Shown: positions 1-10,532 of the stretch, piece after piece | How the letters are laid out: the number at the start of each line of letters is the position of its first letter | How positions within the stretch are numbered: position 1 is the first letter of the stretch | NCBI RefSeq assembly: GCF_050436995.1 | Contig: NC_134760.1 | Coordinates: forward strand, 11,426,001-11,490,000 | DNA from: Anticarsia gemmatalis | Taxonomy: Eukaryota > Arthropoda > Insecta > Lepidoptera > Erebidae | Direction: 5' to 3' | DNA length: 64,000 bases | Program-made: the position numbers and the translations under genes | Notes under the pieces: model-generated | Told to the model about the DNA's origin: nothing | Seen by the model: the letters and a program-made list of their open reading frames with translations, nothing else | The model's database searches: none

Positions 1-229
1 TTTCTGTACTTTTAATAAACTCAGATAATAAATTATTTTGTAACTAAAGTCTTACACGTAAATACAGTGTAGTATGGACAGTTAATATTACTAATAAATC
101 TAAAAATTATGTATCATACAATGAAACAGAAAGTGTCTGTCTCTTGAATATACATATTTGTTAAATAACAATTGAGGGTGGTTACACAATCTTACTAATA
201 CATAATATTATGAACATGAAAATTTATAG

Positions 230-392
230 TATCATTAAGGATGATGGATACTCTTCCACGAAAAAATAACAAAGAATTTGGGTGATATTTATTAGGTACA
301 AAGATAGGTAAAAACCTGAATTTACACATACAAAGGATACTTTTTACCCCGGGAAATCTTTTCACACGGACGTAGCTGCGGGTAGAAGCTAG
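230..392 (+). mobile_element. Helitron-like 3' end
   Basis: CACGGACGTAGCTGCGGGTA is followed by GAAGCTAGT. CTAG at 389-392 fits the CTRR end of Helitrons with a T after it. The upstream limit is uncertain. Confidence 0.4.
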
Positions 393-1637
393 TACTATAT
401 AAATCCTCGCAAAGAATTCGAAGCATTAATCATAAATCTATTTTAAAATTTCACACAAATCACAAGTAAAATTAATAAACTTTATCACGCACACAAAATT
501 GCCTCATTAAGGCTGCCATCGTTTTTAAACAACGCAAACAATTTCCATACCGGAGCGAACTAACAGTAAATTTGGAACAATTAAAATTCCTCCACATCCA
601 CTATTAATATCGCTGAAACTCGCTTTGTGCAAACAAACGGCTCTTAATTTACGATCTGTCTCCTGGCCTATATATCCTAGAGCTCACGCGATTTTATGTT
701 AGCAGAGCACTTGAGACTAGGCGAGGAGCTTCCCGCAAATTCATTATCGCGAATATTTGTGAAAATCCCGCCGTCGCTCGTCGAGTTATATATGAAAATA
801 CTTTGTTGGCTGTCTCCTCGTCTAATTTGTTTTGATGCGGTTTATAATGGTGTGTTTTTGGCTTCGCTTTGTGTCTTTGAGTAGTCAACGGGATAGTTAA
901 AAGGTTCCGAGTACGCCACCGTCTGGTTAATTTAATTACTTCATGAATGAATAAACTCTAGTCACGGTAATAGTTTGAAATGTGCTTGAGTTGTATTTTG
1001 ATACCCTTGATATTCAATATGCTGAATTATTTTACATTAAGTTGGGTTTATATTAACTGATTTCATTAAAGGAGTTTACCGTATATTGCCAGCCGTACGT
1101 TCAGATGTAAATATATTATTATGTATGTTGATGGTTGGGCTTCATGCATTCAAATGATTTTTCAAAAACTCTTGCAGCGAGATGACAACATCAATATTTC
1201 GGAAAGGTCTGAAGAAAAGCTCTAAACAAATACCTGTTAATTAGATTTTTGTTTTCTTTTAATTTCAATTTCGGTTCGTTTACATTCATATTTATAACTT
1301 TACCTACTTTTACATTATAAACCAAACATATTTCTAACCAAACCTTTCAAACGTATTGTAGCATCGCTCCGTTTTCCATCTGTGACACATTCAATTCGTG
1401 AAAATATTTGATTCACAATATCGATACCGCTGCTTTCTTCGTTGCGTTTATATGACATATTTTATAGACTAATAAAAACTTCGTGAATCGTAAATAACGT
1501 TCGTGTTGTAGGTACAAACAGTCGGCATTTTTAATAAACAAAACGTGGACTGTTATTTCCGGAACCTTGACATCGAAGGGTTTAAGTGGTGTTTGAAATT
1601 AAACTTTAATTAATGAATGAGGCGCCCATAGCCAGTT

Positions 1638-1868
1638 GCGCTCACCGGTCGGTAAACGATCTGTGGGTTAAGCAACCCTTGGCGCGGTCTGTCTATAGAT
1701 GGGTGACCGCGTAGTGATATTTGAACTGGGCGTCTCCGTGCTTCGGAGGGCACGTAAAAAGTCGGTCCCGGCTGTTGTCTACTAAGATAACAGTCGTTAA
1801 GCCATGTCAAAGGCCTTCGGGCGGCTTGAACAACTTTGACACTAGGTTGACCACTAACCATACGATAA
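1638..1868 (+). repeat. 5S rRNA-derived SINE, copy 1
   Basis: GTTAAGCA at 1,667 and GATGGGTGACC at 1,698 are the box A and box C type motifs of the 5S rRNA internal promoter, 31 bases apart as in 5S rRNA, with GGCGCGGT between. A body not related to 5S follows (GTGCTTCGGAGGGCACG) and ends near CCATACGATAA. The close relationship to 9,095-9,320 marks it as a dispersed family and not a 5S gene. Confidence 0.7.
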
Positions 1869-3840
1869 GAAGTAAGAAGAAATGAAAATTATTACTAATG
1901 TTTTATAGGTTGAAATGTGTTTGTTCGTTTTTCTTTCACGTGAAAATGTCTAAATCGGTTCAATTTAAATTTGGCAGGGTGTTAGGTTATGTCATAGTTA
2001 CGGGAAAATATACATTTTCACGCTTTTAAATACGGTTAGAGCATATAACTTTACTGGAAAAAAATTGCAGTTCTGAACCACATCGTAATTTTTACATAAA
2101 AATAATCTTTCCAATATCGTTTAAGTTACATCTAATGGACTATTTCCTCTGCAGTCTTAAATCCAGTACTATACCAAATATATTATTTCTAAAATTCCTA
2201 GACTTATATTATAACTTATACAACTTAAATGCCACTAAACAATAAACTGACAACTAGTCAATAAAAGACATACATATTTCAACGTAACCAAATTACAATA
2301 AACGTAATCTAAGAACCCTCGTAGCTCTAAGACAGTACTGCAGAAAACAAATATTTGTTGGGAGCACGACGTCTCGTAAATTGCCACCTCAAACAGCCCT
2401 TACTCCAATTGAGGGTCCAATTCAATAAGGGGCAGACGAAAGTTATTGAAACATTCAAAGACATTACACCAAGCACACATCAGACCAACCTAATTCGCAG
2501 TCTGTTCGTATTCGACGTATCTCCGCCCGATTTCCCCATTACTATTCATGAGGACCTTGCTTTTGGATCAAATCCACCTCACCCTCTTCGGATTCCATTA
2601 AACTGGATTCCAACCGTAGCGTTGTACCAAAAAACCTCATATAAATATTTACAGAGCCCTAACCGGGGTGAAACTTACATCAAACCAAATTATACTTTAC
2701 AATTCTAGTTACAAAGTCAATTTTTATTTGGTCCCGTTTGCGTTTTTCCGTTTCGAGTTTCAGTTCCAGCTCATGAACATTGCAAGGATAGGTTAAAGGG
2801 TAAATTATTATGTGAAATGTATTGGGATCAGTTTTGAAAAGTTGTTGGTCATTATTTTGAGAGTTTCCGAGGCGTGTGTTAGATTATTTATAAACTTGTA
2901 TGTTTTACTGAGTGTATTGGGGTTTGCTGGTTCAATATGTTGCTAGGTAAGACTTACAGTGTGCCATTAAGCCTCTCCAAACTTTAACGTCGCCGTTTTT
3001 AATCACAAAAACATTAAATCGTTAAGTTTACGAGTATTCCAGACAAGCCAACTTGAAACTAAGTTTTGTAGTCTCGTAATATTGTCACATTAATTGTCTT
3101 GAGAACCAAATCCATGACACTTTTACATGCGTAAGTCTGTCTGTAATACTCTTGTGGCGAGACTGATTTTGACGAAATGTAGCAAATAGATAGAAGACCA
3201 GCAGTTAAACATAAGCATTAAGTGCTATTAATTTTTAAACATCGTCTTATAGGACAGTAAAAAAGTTTTGCATTTTTTTGCAAATATGTAGACAAGCGGA
3301 ACCGCTTAGTTCAACCAGGATACTAATAAAATAACCGTTGCCCAAATATCAATACTATACAAAAGTCATTGTAAGGTACAAATTCATATCACTTAACAAG
3401 TTACCACGCTTCCATTTTCATTTTATTGCAAAATCTCGTTGAAATCTAAGTGAAGCGAAGTGCAGTAAAAAGTATGAAAGTGTGCAAGTAGCGGGCGGCG
3501 GGGTGAAGGATCTCATCGCGAGGAGAGCTGCAGACGATACAAACATCACGTATGTCTGTCCTTGCCAACTGGGATACACGGCCGAGGAGATTAGACAGCA
3601 ATAATCAGACGCAAGTACACTTACAGTCATTCTTACGATCAGTTGCAAGATAAAACATCGTGTTTCTAGGTATAAGGAGTTAAGCGAATAACTACATTAA
3701 CTTTTTTCGATTTAATGTCAATAGTAGAGCAATCCGAGCTGTGAGCAATGCAAACAATCTAAGGTAAATTGCATGTTCGCGTTAATTTTTGTATAATATT
3801 ATCTATATTAAAACATACAACCTGAAAGTTTAAGTGTCTT

Positions 3841-3921
3841 ACCCCCTGGTTTCTGAGTACATTTACCGGTAGTTTATCTAGTTAACACTATTTGACACTA
3901 TTATATATAAACCGGGGGTTA
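3841..3921. mobile_element. Palindromic MITE, family 'CCCCCGGTTTCTGAGTAC', internally deleted copy
   Basis: ACCCCCTGGTTTCTGAGTAC at the left and AACCGGGGGTTA at the right. It shares the ACCGGTAGTTTATCTA part with copies at 27,886, 33,724, 35,179 and 59,717. Confidence 0.6.
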
Positions 3922-4849
3922 CTTGCATATTTGAAAACCATTCAATATTTGTACGAAGTAATCAGATAAGTATCTTGCCGTGGCCATTATCAAACAACGA
4001 TTTCAAAATAGATTTAGAAGTCCTCAAAATTTGCTTATGTTTCCCAATATTTCTGCCAGTATGTCTCACACCATACTCCTTCGTCCTCCGAAAGTGTTTT
4101 CCGCGTTTTCTTTGTATGTACGACACTTGAATTCGCGCCTGCATTGTGCGCGCAATTTCTTAGCGCACGTTATCATGCAGTTATTGAAATATACATACCA
4201 TGGATCTACATATATAATATCATTTCGTCATATCATAAAACGGATTTTAAACTCTCGAGACTTGTACACATAATTTATTATGCAATGGGTCTTAAACGTG
4301 ATTGAAATTTAAAGTCTTAAGTCTGTACATGTGTCTGTCTGAAATTATGCATCTGCTAATTACCGGTTATATATATTTTTATTATGTTTTCTTGAGTCTT
4401 ATTTATATACTGTTTATTCGAGCTTAGTATATATTAGCTGAAAAATTATATCAACTAATCCGTTTACCACATTTATCTGTCATACTTGGAAAGGTGACTT
4501 TGTAAATCACGTTCCCTAATCTCTGCCTCTATGGCGAAAAGGTGTGATTTTATGTATGTACATGATTTACCATTATTAGAAAGATTTAATAATAAAATTC
4601 ATCAAACTTACGTAAATTAACTGAACTATGACTACAGTTCTTCAAGGTGTCTGAAAAAACAGCAGCGATCAAGTTCCACAGTCAGTCACAACAATGTCTA
4701 CCAACTTTAGTAAACGTATGAATGTATAAATACAAGTGTAGCCTTGTCTGACTTCAGCGGGAGCTACGAGCTCCATTTGCATAAATTAAATGTTCTCATA
4801 TTGGCTTTGTGTACGTTTGTTTTCTCAACTTTTTAACCAAATGCGAATG

Positions 4850-5102
4850 TTAGGATTTGATGTCGGATAACTTTATTCGAGGAATAAGACTGACGTTTCT
4901 GAACGACTCTTCGTATTATTTAAAAACCCTTGACGTAAGAAACCGTGATACATCTTTACTTCTCTTAAACGAATGGACCGATTTTGATGAAATTTTTTGT
5001 GTGTGTTCAAGGGGATCTGTGAATGGTTTAGATTATTAAAAAAAGTTTAAAATTTTCAAATTAAAGATTTGTAGACAGGACAACGTCTGTCGGGTCCGCT
5101 AG
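4850..5102 (+). mobile_element. Helitron-like element, 3' end resolved
   Basis: It ends GACAACGTCTGTCGGGTCCG then CTAGT. GACA and TGTC form the short hairpin expected just before a Helitron CTRR end. No coding capacity. The upstream border is a guess. Confidence 0.45.
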
Positions 5103-5654
5103 TAATATATATGCTTTGTCCATAAATAAGGTAATGGAGATATTGCCTTCAGGGCGTTGTAGAAGCGTTGAAATGAAAGTAACCGAGTTATTAAACGTTT
5201 TAGCAATACTTAATAGTTTCTGAGATATTTAGATTTTTGAAAGAATCGTCGTTGAGTCCCCAAACCGCTCCGAAAAAGACCAAAAAAATAAATCATTTTA
5301 CTATGAGTAAAATTTTAAACTTCGCGTAGTTATTTCTACAATATTTAAAATTATAACTACATCAAGAAAAATGTACTTTATTTGCTAGTTTATTTATTAT
5401 TTACACGTAAACATAGTCGGACATCTTATGATAATAACGGGAAACTGTGGCGACGCAACCCACAGAGGGATTATATCTAAATAATGTATAATATATAGTC
5501 CAACAACTTAGTAGAAAGCCTTGCAAGGTTCGTGGCGGAGGTTACAATATGATGAATCTTAAATATCAGTGACCCGTAGGCTTATGCAGCTGACAGCGGC
5601 TTGTTTAATACAGCTACTTTATTTTGAAAATACACCGATAACTTAATTTTTGAC

Positions 5655-5800
5655 AGACAGATTTCTGCAGTGATTAAGGTGGTCGCCACGCCACTACCAG
5701 TGCATCGGGTCGTGGGTTCGATTCCCACACGGAACAATAATTTGTGCCATCCACATATTGTTGTTTTAGCGACACAAGAGCAATTCTTAGTGTGGGTATA
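5655..5800 (+). repeat. tRNA-derived SINE
   Basis: The RNA polymerase III B box lies in GGGTTCGATTCCCACACGG and the tail resembles the copies at 21,330 and 22,450. The A box region is degenerate. It is not a tRNA gene, since no acceptor stem closes. Confidence 0.6.
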
Positions 5801-5814
5801 CATACGAACATACG

Positions 5815-5935
5815 TACATACATAATATCACGCCTTTTCCCAGAAGGGTAGGCAGAAACCAAAAATCGCTACTTAGTGCGATCCTTACAAACTTCCTTCG
5901 CCTAACTCACATTCATACATCTTGTCATACAGGAA
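5815..5935 (+). repeat. Dispersed repeat 'ATATCACGCC...CTTGTCATACAGG', copy 1
   Basis: ATAATATCACGCCTTTTCCC, then GGTAGGCAGA and ACATCTTGTCATACAGG. Related copies are at 34,895, 51,755 and 62,815. Confidence 0.55.
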
Positions 5936-7018
5936 TTATACTTAATTATGAACTAGATATTTATATCATGACCAAAGTGTGTTCGGTAATGTTGGTAGCA
6001 GCTCCTTACATCATCACTGATTTATACCTATCAGAAATATTGTTAGAACCATATAGCGATCAAAAAGAGTGTCCAGGAGTTTTTAGCAAGCTCTTCTTAT
6101 TGGCCCTACCTTCCGAACTGGCGGTAAATTCACTCTGTAATATTGACTATCATAAATGTCAGCATTTGACTTAAATGAATAAATTATTTGATTTTGATAA
6201 TCGTGCACGCGATGGCTCTATACTAAGTTGTCAGACTATACACAAGCCTACTTGTAAATACAAGTACTTTCTATGTTATACCACTGATCCACTCTTACTG
6301 TTGTTATCACATTATTTTTACTGGGTAACATGGTATAAACGCTACTAACATTGTACTAACAAATATCTTCTTTGGAACATTTACATGTGTATTTTGCACT
6401 TGTTCAGCTGTTTATTTAATTTATATAAGGTTTTAGATCAATCATTTAAAGTGTGTGATTTATTTATTGCTTAGATATTTACCACAGCGCTTAGGATTTG
6501 AAATTTATATTACTTAGTTCACCAATATTGATAAACGCCACTGAAAGCTAAATAATACAGAATTATGATCTGCTAAACATATAAAAAATATGTGTTACGA
6601 ATTCATTCAAACATCCACAACACGGTTTTGCGTCGTTAAAGTCAGGAACTAAATCTAACTTATTAACGTTATCAAAATAATCTAGTTAAAAAAATATATA
6701 AATTAAAATACCCACGTATTATTTTAAAACTTAAACCTAACTAAACAACTCCAAGCTTACTATACGTACTCCACGCACTAACAACCCATTCTCTGTATTA
6801 AGCAGTAGTTTTCCCTCAAAAGCCTACTGTCACTTCAACCGCACTCAGAACCTTTCGCATAAAAAATATACCCCTACCTGCTACTTAACCTTCATAACCC
6901 GTCCATTTGCTCGCAATTTTTTTTCCACTTAAGCTACTCAAAGTTAGTTATCATACAGATTGTTTGGTTGGTGAAAGTATGTGGTAGATTGAAGCTCGCA
7001 CGGCCAATTTGCGTTGAT

Positions 7019-7042
7019 CTGGGGGCACGGAAGTGCCCCCGC
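7019..7042. repeat. GC-rich hairpin in a dispersed repeat
   Basis: GGGGGCAC GGAA GTGCCCCC (7,021-7,040) is a perfect 8 bp stem with a 4 base loop in AT-rich surroundings. It is probably part of a mobile element that also carries the CACTGACT run at 7,258. Confidence 0.6.
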
Positions 7043-7257
7043 AAGTCGAGCAAAAAAAAAGCGGCACGGCCGTAACATCCTTTTCTCGAAGCAATTCGGG
7101 CTATTTTTGACACCCCTATAATTTCGTTGTGGATAAAACAAGAAGCCTGGATTTTCAGCAACTAATCAGTCATTGTATATACACGGTATATTTAAAATTT
7201 CAGTCAATTTGAACCAGTAGTTTAAGAATGACAACTTGTTAAAATTTTGAATTTTGT

Positions 7258-7300
7258 CACTCACTGATTCACTGACTCACTGACTCACTGACTCACCGAT
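7258..7300 (+). repeat. Short tandem repeat (CACTGACT)n
   Basis: About five units of CACTGACT/CACTCACTGATT. It is followed by CACCGATCATCAAAAG, so it looks like an internal part of a dispersed lepidopteran element. Confidence 0.7.
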
Positions 7301-7700
7301 CATCAAAAGTCTAAGGTACTTCTAGCAGACTTAGAAGCTTAAAATTTAGAATACAAATAGGGTTTAGTGTCTTAATCATGGGAAAAATTTAATATTTTCT
7401 AATTTCGGTCCAGTTTTCTAAATACACCAACTGCCACAATAACTTTGTAATCCCATATAAATGTATAAGATTACAAGGTTACATTTGCAGTTAATGAATT
7501 ATTATTACTGTAGAAAATAAAATAAATAGGTGTAAATAGGTACCTACTATATGAGGCATAACGGGAGGGGGTAAAGGGTGGGTAAGGGTGTTTAGCCCAT
7601 GAAACTGAACAACATTCCCATAAGAAAATATGTTGAATTATGAAAAAAAAAGTCTTTCCATACAAATTGGACTTATGTTCGCTCTACAAAAAGAAGTGAG

Positions 7701-8181
7701 ATGCCATCAAAAACATTCTGTAAAAACCTCAAGTCTCGCCGTAAAAAGTTGTGAGATCTATACATATAATACCAAGTCGATTAATCTATTTAGTCTCTAC
7801 TTAAAGAACCTTCTGTCTTAAGTTATTACGTATGTTATTATCATGCCAATTTTATAAAAATACCTTTAAAACAAATAGATCGACTTGGTCATCGCAAGAA
7901 AACACAAATTCGCCATTATTAACATTTCAGGAGCATTAACTTCTTGTCGTGCTGTGTAGTGTGATACATACTAATAATCAAATCATGCGATGGCCAGGTC
8001 GGTCTATTTGTTTTAAAGGTATTTCTTTAAAATTGGCATGATAATAACATACGTTATAACTTAAGACAGAAGGTCCTTTAAGTAGAGACTAAATAGATTA
8101 ATCGACTTGGTATTATATGTATAGATCTCACAACTTTTTACGGCGAGACTTGAGGTTTTTACAGAATGTTTTTGATGGCAT
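7701..8181. mobile_element. Foldback element with two arms of about 190 bp
   Basis: 7,701-7,898 and 7,986-8,181 are inverted copies with few mismatches: ATGCCATCAAAAACATTCTG at the left end pairs with CAGAATGTTTTTGATGGCAT at the right end. A spacer of about 87 bases lies between. No protein is encoded. It is a long-inverted-repeat MITE or foldback transposon of unknown superfamily. Confidence 0.8.
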
Positions 8182-9094
8182 TTCTTTATCCCGGCGCGGA
8201 CGTGACCTCCTCCAGCTGAATCCTAATGAGGGGGGAGAGGTCGGAGTGACGGCGATCAGCGCTATATGGGAAGTTTGCATTTTTGTGGAGGGAAATGAAT
8301 TGGTTGGTGAAGGTGTATTATGGTAATGCGGGAAAAGTTAAAGATGGTTTGTTTTGAAAGCAACAATTCTCGCAGGGGTAAAACAAAACTCTTTCCTTTT
8401 AAAATAATCGTCCCAATTCATTTTCTCTGTCTAGTAGTAGTAACAAAATATTATACTTAGAAATAGTCGTTCCTATTACTTTCACGTTATTCCAATTTGC
8501 AGTCTATGAAAATAAAAATCATAATGAATACACAAAAATCCTGCGTCTTCACAAAATAAATGTTTATTTATCAATAAGGAAAATATGGTTTCTTCAAACA
8601 AAAACAAGCTGAAGCCGAAAAAACGTGTTATTTTTAAACAGATTGTTAATTTTCCTCTCTTTGTTTATGTGGAGGCTATTTTCTGAATCACTGACAGGCT
8701 TCATCTTACAAAGGCTAATTGATTGTTCCCCTTTCCTGAAAGAGGGTAAGCAGAGCCTTTGAAAAATATTTTGTTGAAAGCATATTGTTTTTTTTTGAGA
8801 CGACATATTTTTTTTAAGATTACAAGCGTTGAGGGTTAAACAATGCAAGCAATTCTAACCCCTCCAGCTAAATTTAAAAGCTTTATGAAATGTCATATTT
8901 TATTAAATAATGCGCTAATTGGTACATAGTGCTACAATTAATTTAATATTTAAATGTCATATTTCTGTAAAGTTTGATGATTTGGTTCATAAACGAAAGA
9001 GTGTCCAAAAACGATTTCTTTAGTGTTTATTACATTTGTATAATATTTTACGAGACTGAAAGGAACATAATCCTAACAAGACTTCTTTTTTTTT

Positions 9095-9320
9095 GCGCTC
9101 ACCGGTCGGTAAACGATCTGTGGGTTAAGAAACCCTTGGCGCGGTCACTCCATAGATGGGTGACCGCATAGTGGTATTTGAACTGGGCGTCTCCGTGCTT
9201 CGGAGGGCACGTTAAAAGTCGGTGCCGGTTGTTATCTACTACGATAACAGTCGTTAAGCCAAAGGCCTCCGGGTGGCATGAACAACTTTGACACTAGGTT
9301 GACCACTAACCATACGATAA
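9095..9320 (+). repeat. 5S rRNA-derived SINE, copy 2
   Basis: It is nearly the same as copy 1 from GCGCTCACCGGTCGG to CCATACGATAA. GTTAAGAA at 9,124 and GATGGGTGACC at 9,155 keep the 31-base spacing. A T-run precedes it and an A-rich tail follows. Confidence 0.7.
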
Positions 9321-10265
9321 AAAAATAAAAAAATATAAGAAAAACAATACTTCATTGCAAACATTCATATTTATTTGATATCCTAACGTTTAATAGGTAA
9401 CACAGTCTATGCTGCAAGCATGCCAATTAAAATTCCGTAATATGATCACTTAAATTGATAGCTAATCCTCCGCTACCCGCATCCACTGACACCTCATCCC
9501 AAATCTCTCCTTTTGACATTTATATTCCCGAAGCCGTCGAACGAGAGAGTATAGATGACCTTTTACCGAGGTACGAGCCACGGCCGGTCAGAATTGCCTT
9601 TTAAATCCGTCAAAGGGCTTTTGAAGTATGACAGTGTAGTTGGGTACTTAAAGTGGCCAGTCGTTTAAATAGAATACCTTCCTTTTTGATGGTTTTAAGT
9701 AACAAATGTTTGCTTTTCTGTACGGCTTTAAGGTTTACAGAATGAAGGAATAAGTGCTGTGTTTTAGTTTTAGTGAACCCTTTCGTGAGGTTGAATTATT
9801 ATTGGTTTCCTTTTGTTTCTTATAAAGTAAATTATTTACAAAGTTGTTTTTATAAAGTAGGTAGCTTTACCTTTTGGCAACGAAGATTTGTTCTAAGGCT
9901 TTTCGGTGTATTGTTTCTGCGTGCGGTTGTATGTGAATTGCTTTTTACTTTTATTACGTGATAATGTAAATGCTTAGCAATAATTTTATGCAAAAGAAAT
10001 TCAATAGAACGATGGTAATAAAACTTTCGTATGTTAAATTGTAAGTAATTTGTGTTTGTCATAAAGTAGGTACTAGAGAATACGAAATCGAAGTCGTATT
10101 GCCAAATTATTATTTCCTTACTAACTGCTGCTGTAGGTAACTGTTTATATACCAATACATTTTACTGGTCCTCTTCAAGCTAATAAAAACCCTTTTACGA
10201 TACATCTCGTATCTAAGCAGTAGTACTAAAGCAACCAAATCTCAAATAACCCTTTCTTTCCACAG

Positions 10266-10532
10266 ATTTAGTAAGAACAGAATCAGTGGAGAGCTCAAGC
10301 ACGTCCACAGGCAGTTCTCAAGAGGAGACTGAGGAACCCAGGGCTTATATGAGGACCCCTGCTGTAGGGGGGGTCGCAGTCAAGAGTGGTGAAGATGCCC
10401 TGCTGACCTGCGTGGTCCTGGGGGCTAAGGGCAGGCCGGTGCTGTGGAAGAGGGCGAAGGACCTCCAGCTCCTGACGGCTGGAGGAGTCAGGGTTACTAG
10501 AGATGATAGGGTGGATGTACTCCATGATGACA
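10266..10532 (+). CDS. Ig/DB/FN3 gene exon 1 of those seen: acidic Ser/Thr linker and start of Ig domain 1
   Basis: Acceptor CACAG precedes the exon and donor A|GTAAGT follows it. Residues 1-88 start with a Ser/Thr/Glu-rich linker, then an Ig V-type start: the B-strand cysteine lies in LLTCVV and the core tryptophan in PVLWKR. It begins with the last two bases of a codon, so an upstream exon ending in phase 1 must exist. No signal peptide is present. Confidence 0.88.

Larger units (their letters stand above)
1..10265. other. Geneless 10.3 kb upstream of the first recognised exon
   Basis: No open frame here has a recognisable domain joined to plausible splice sites. It holds Helitron-like ends (392, 5,102), a palindromic MITE (3,841), two 5S-like SINEs, a tRNA-like SINE, a foldback element (7,701) and AT-rich filler. 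The missing first exon of the Ig/DB/FN3 gene may lie here or further upstream. Confidence 0.6.

Noticed and set aside
1638..1868. A real 5S rRNA gene
   Set aside because: Only the internal promoter part resembles 5S; the rest does not match and the sequence is dispersed with an A-rich tail.
2355..2708. 117-codon open frame on the plus strand
   Set aside because: It starts at a non-ATG codon, shows no known domain, no codon-bias contrast and no joined exons; most likely chance in non-coding DNA.
3980..4273. 97-codon open frame on the plus strand
   Set aside because: No recognisable domain or splice context, and the opposite strand is also open over part of it; treated as chance.
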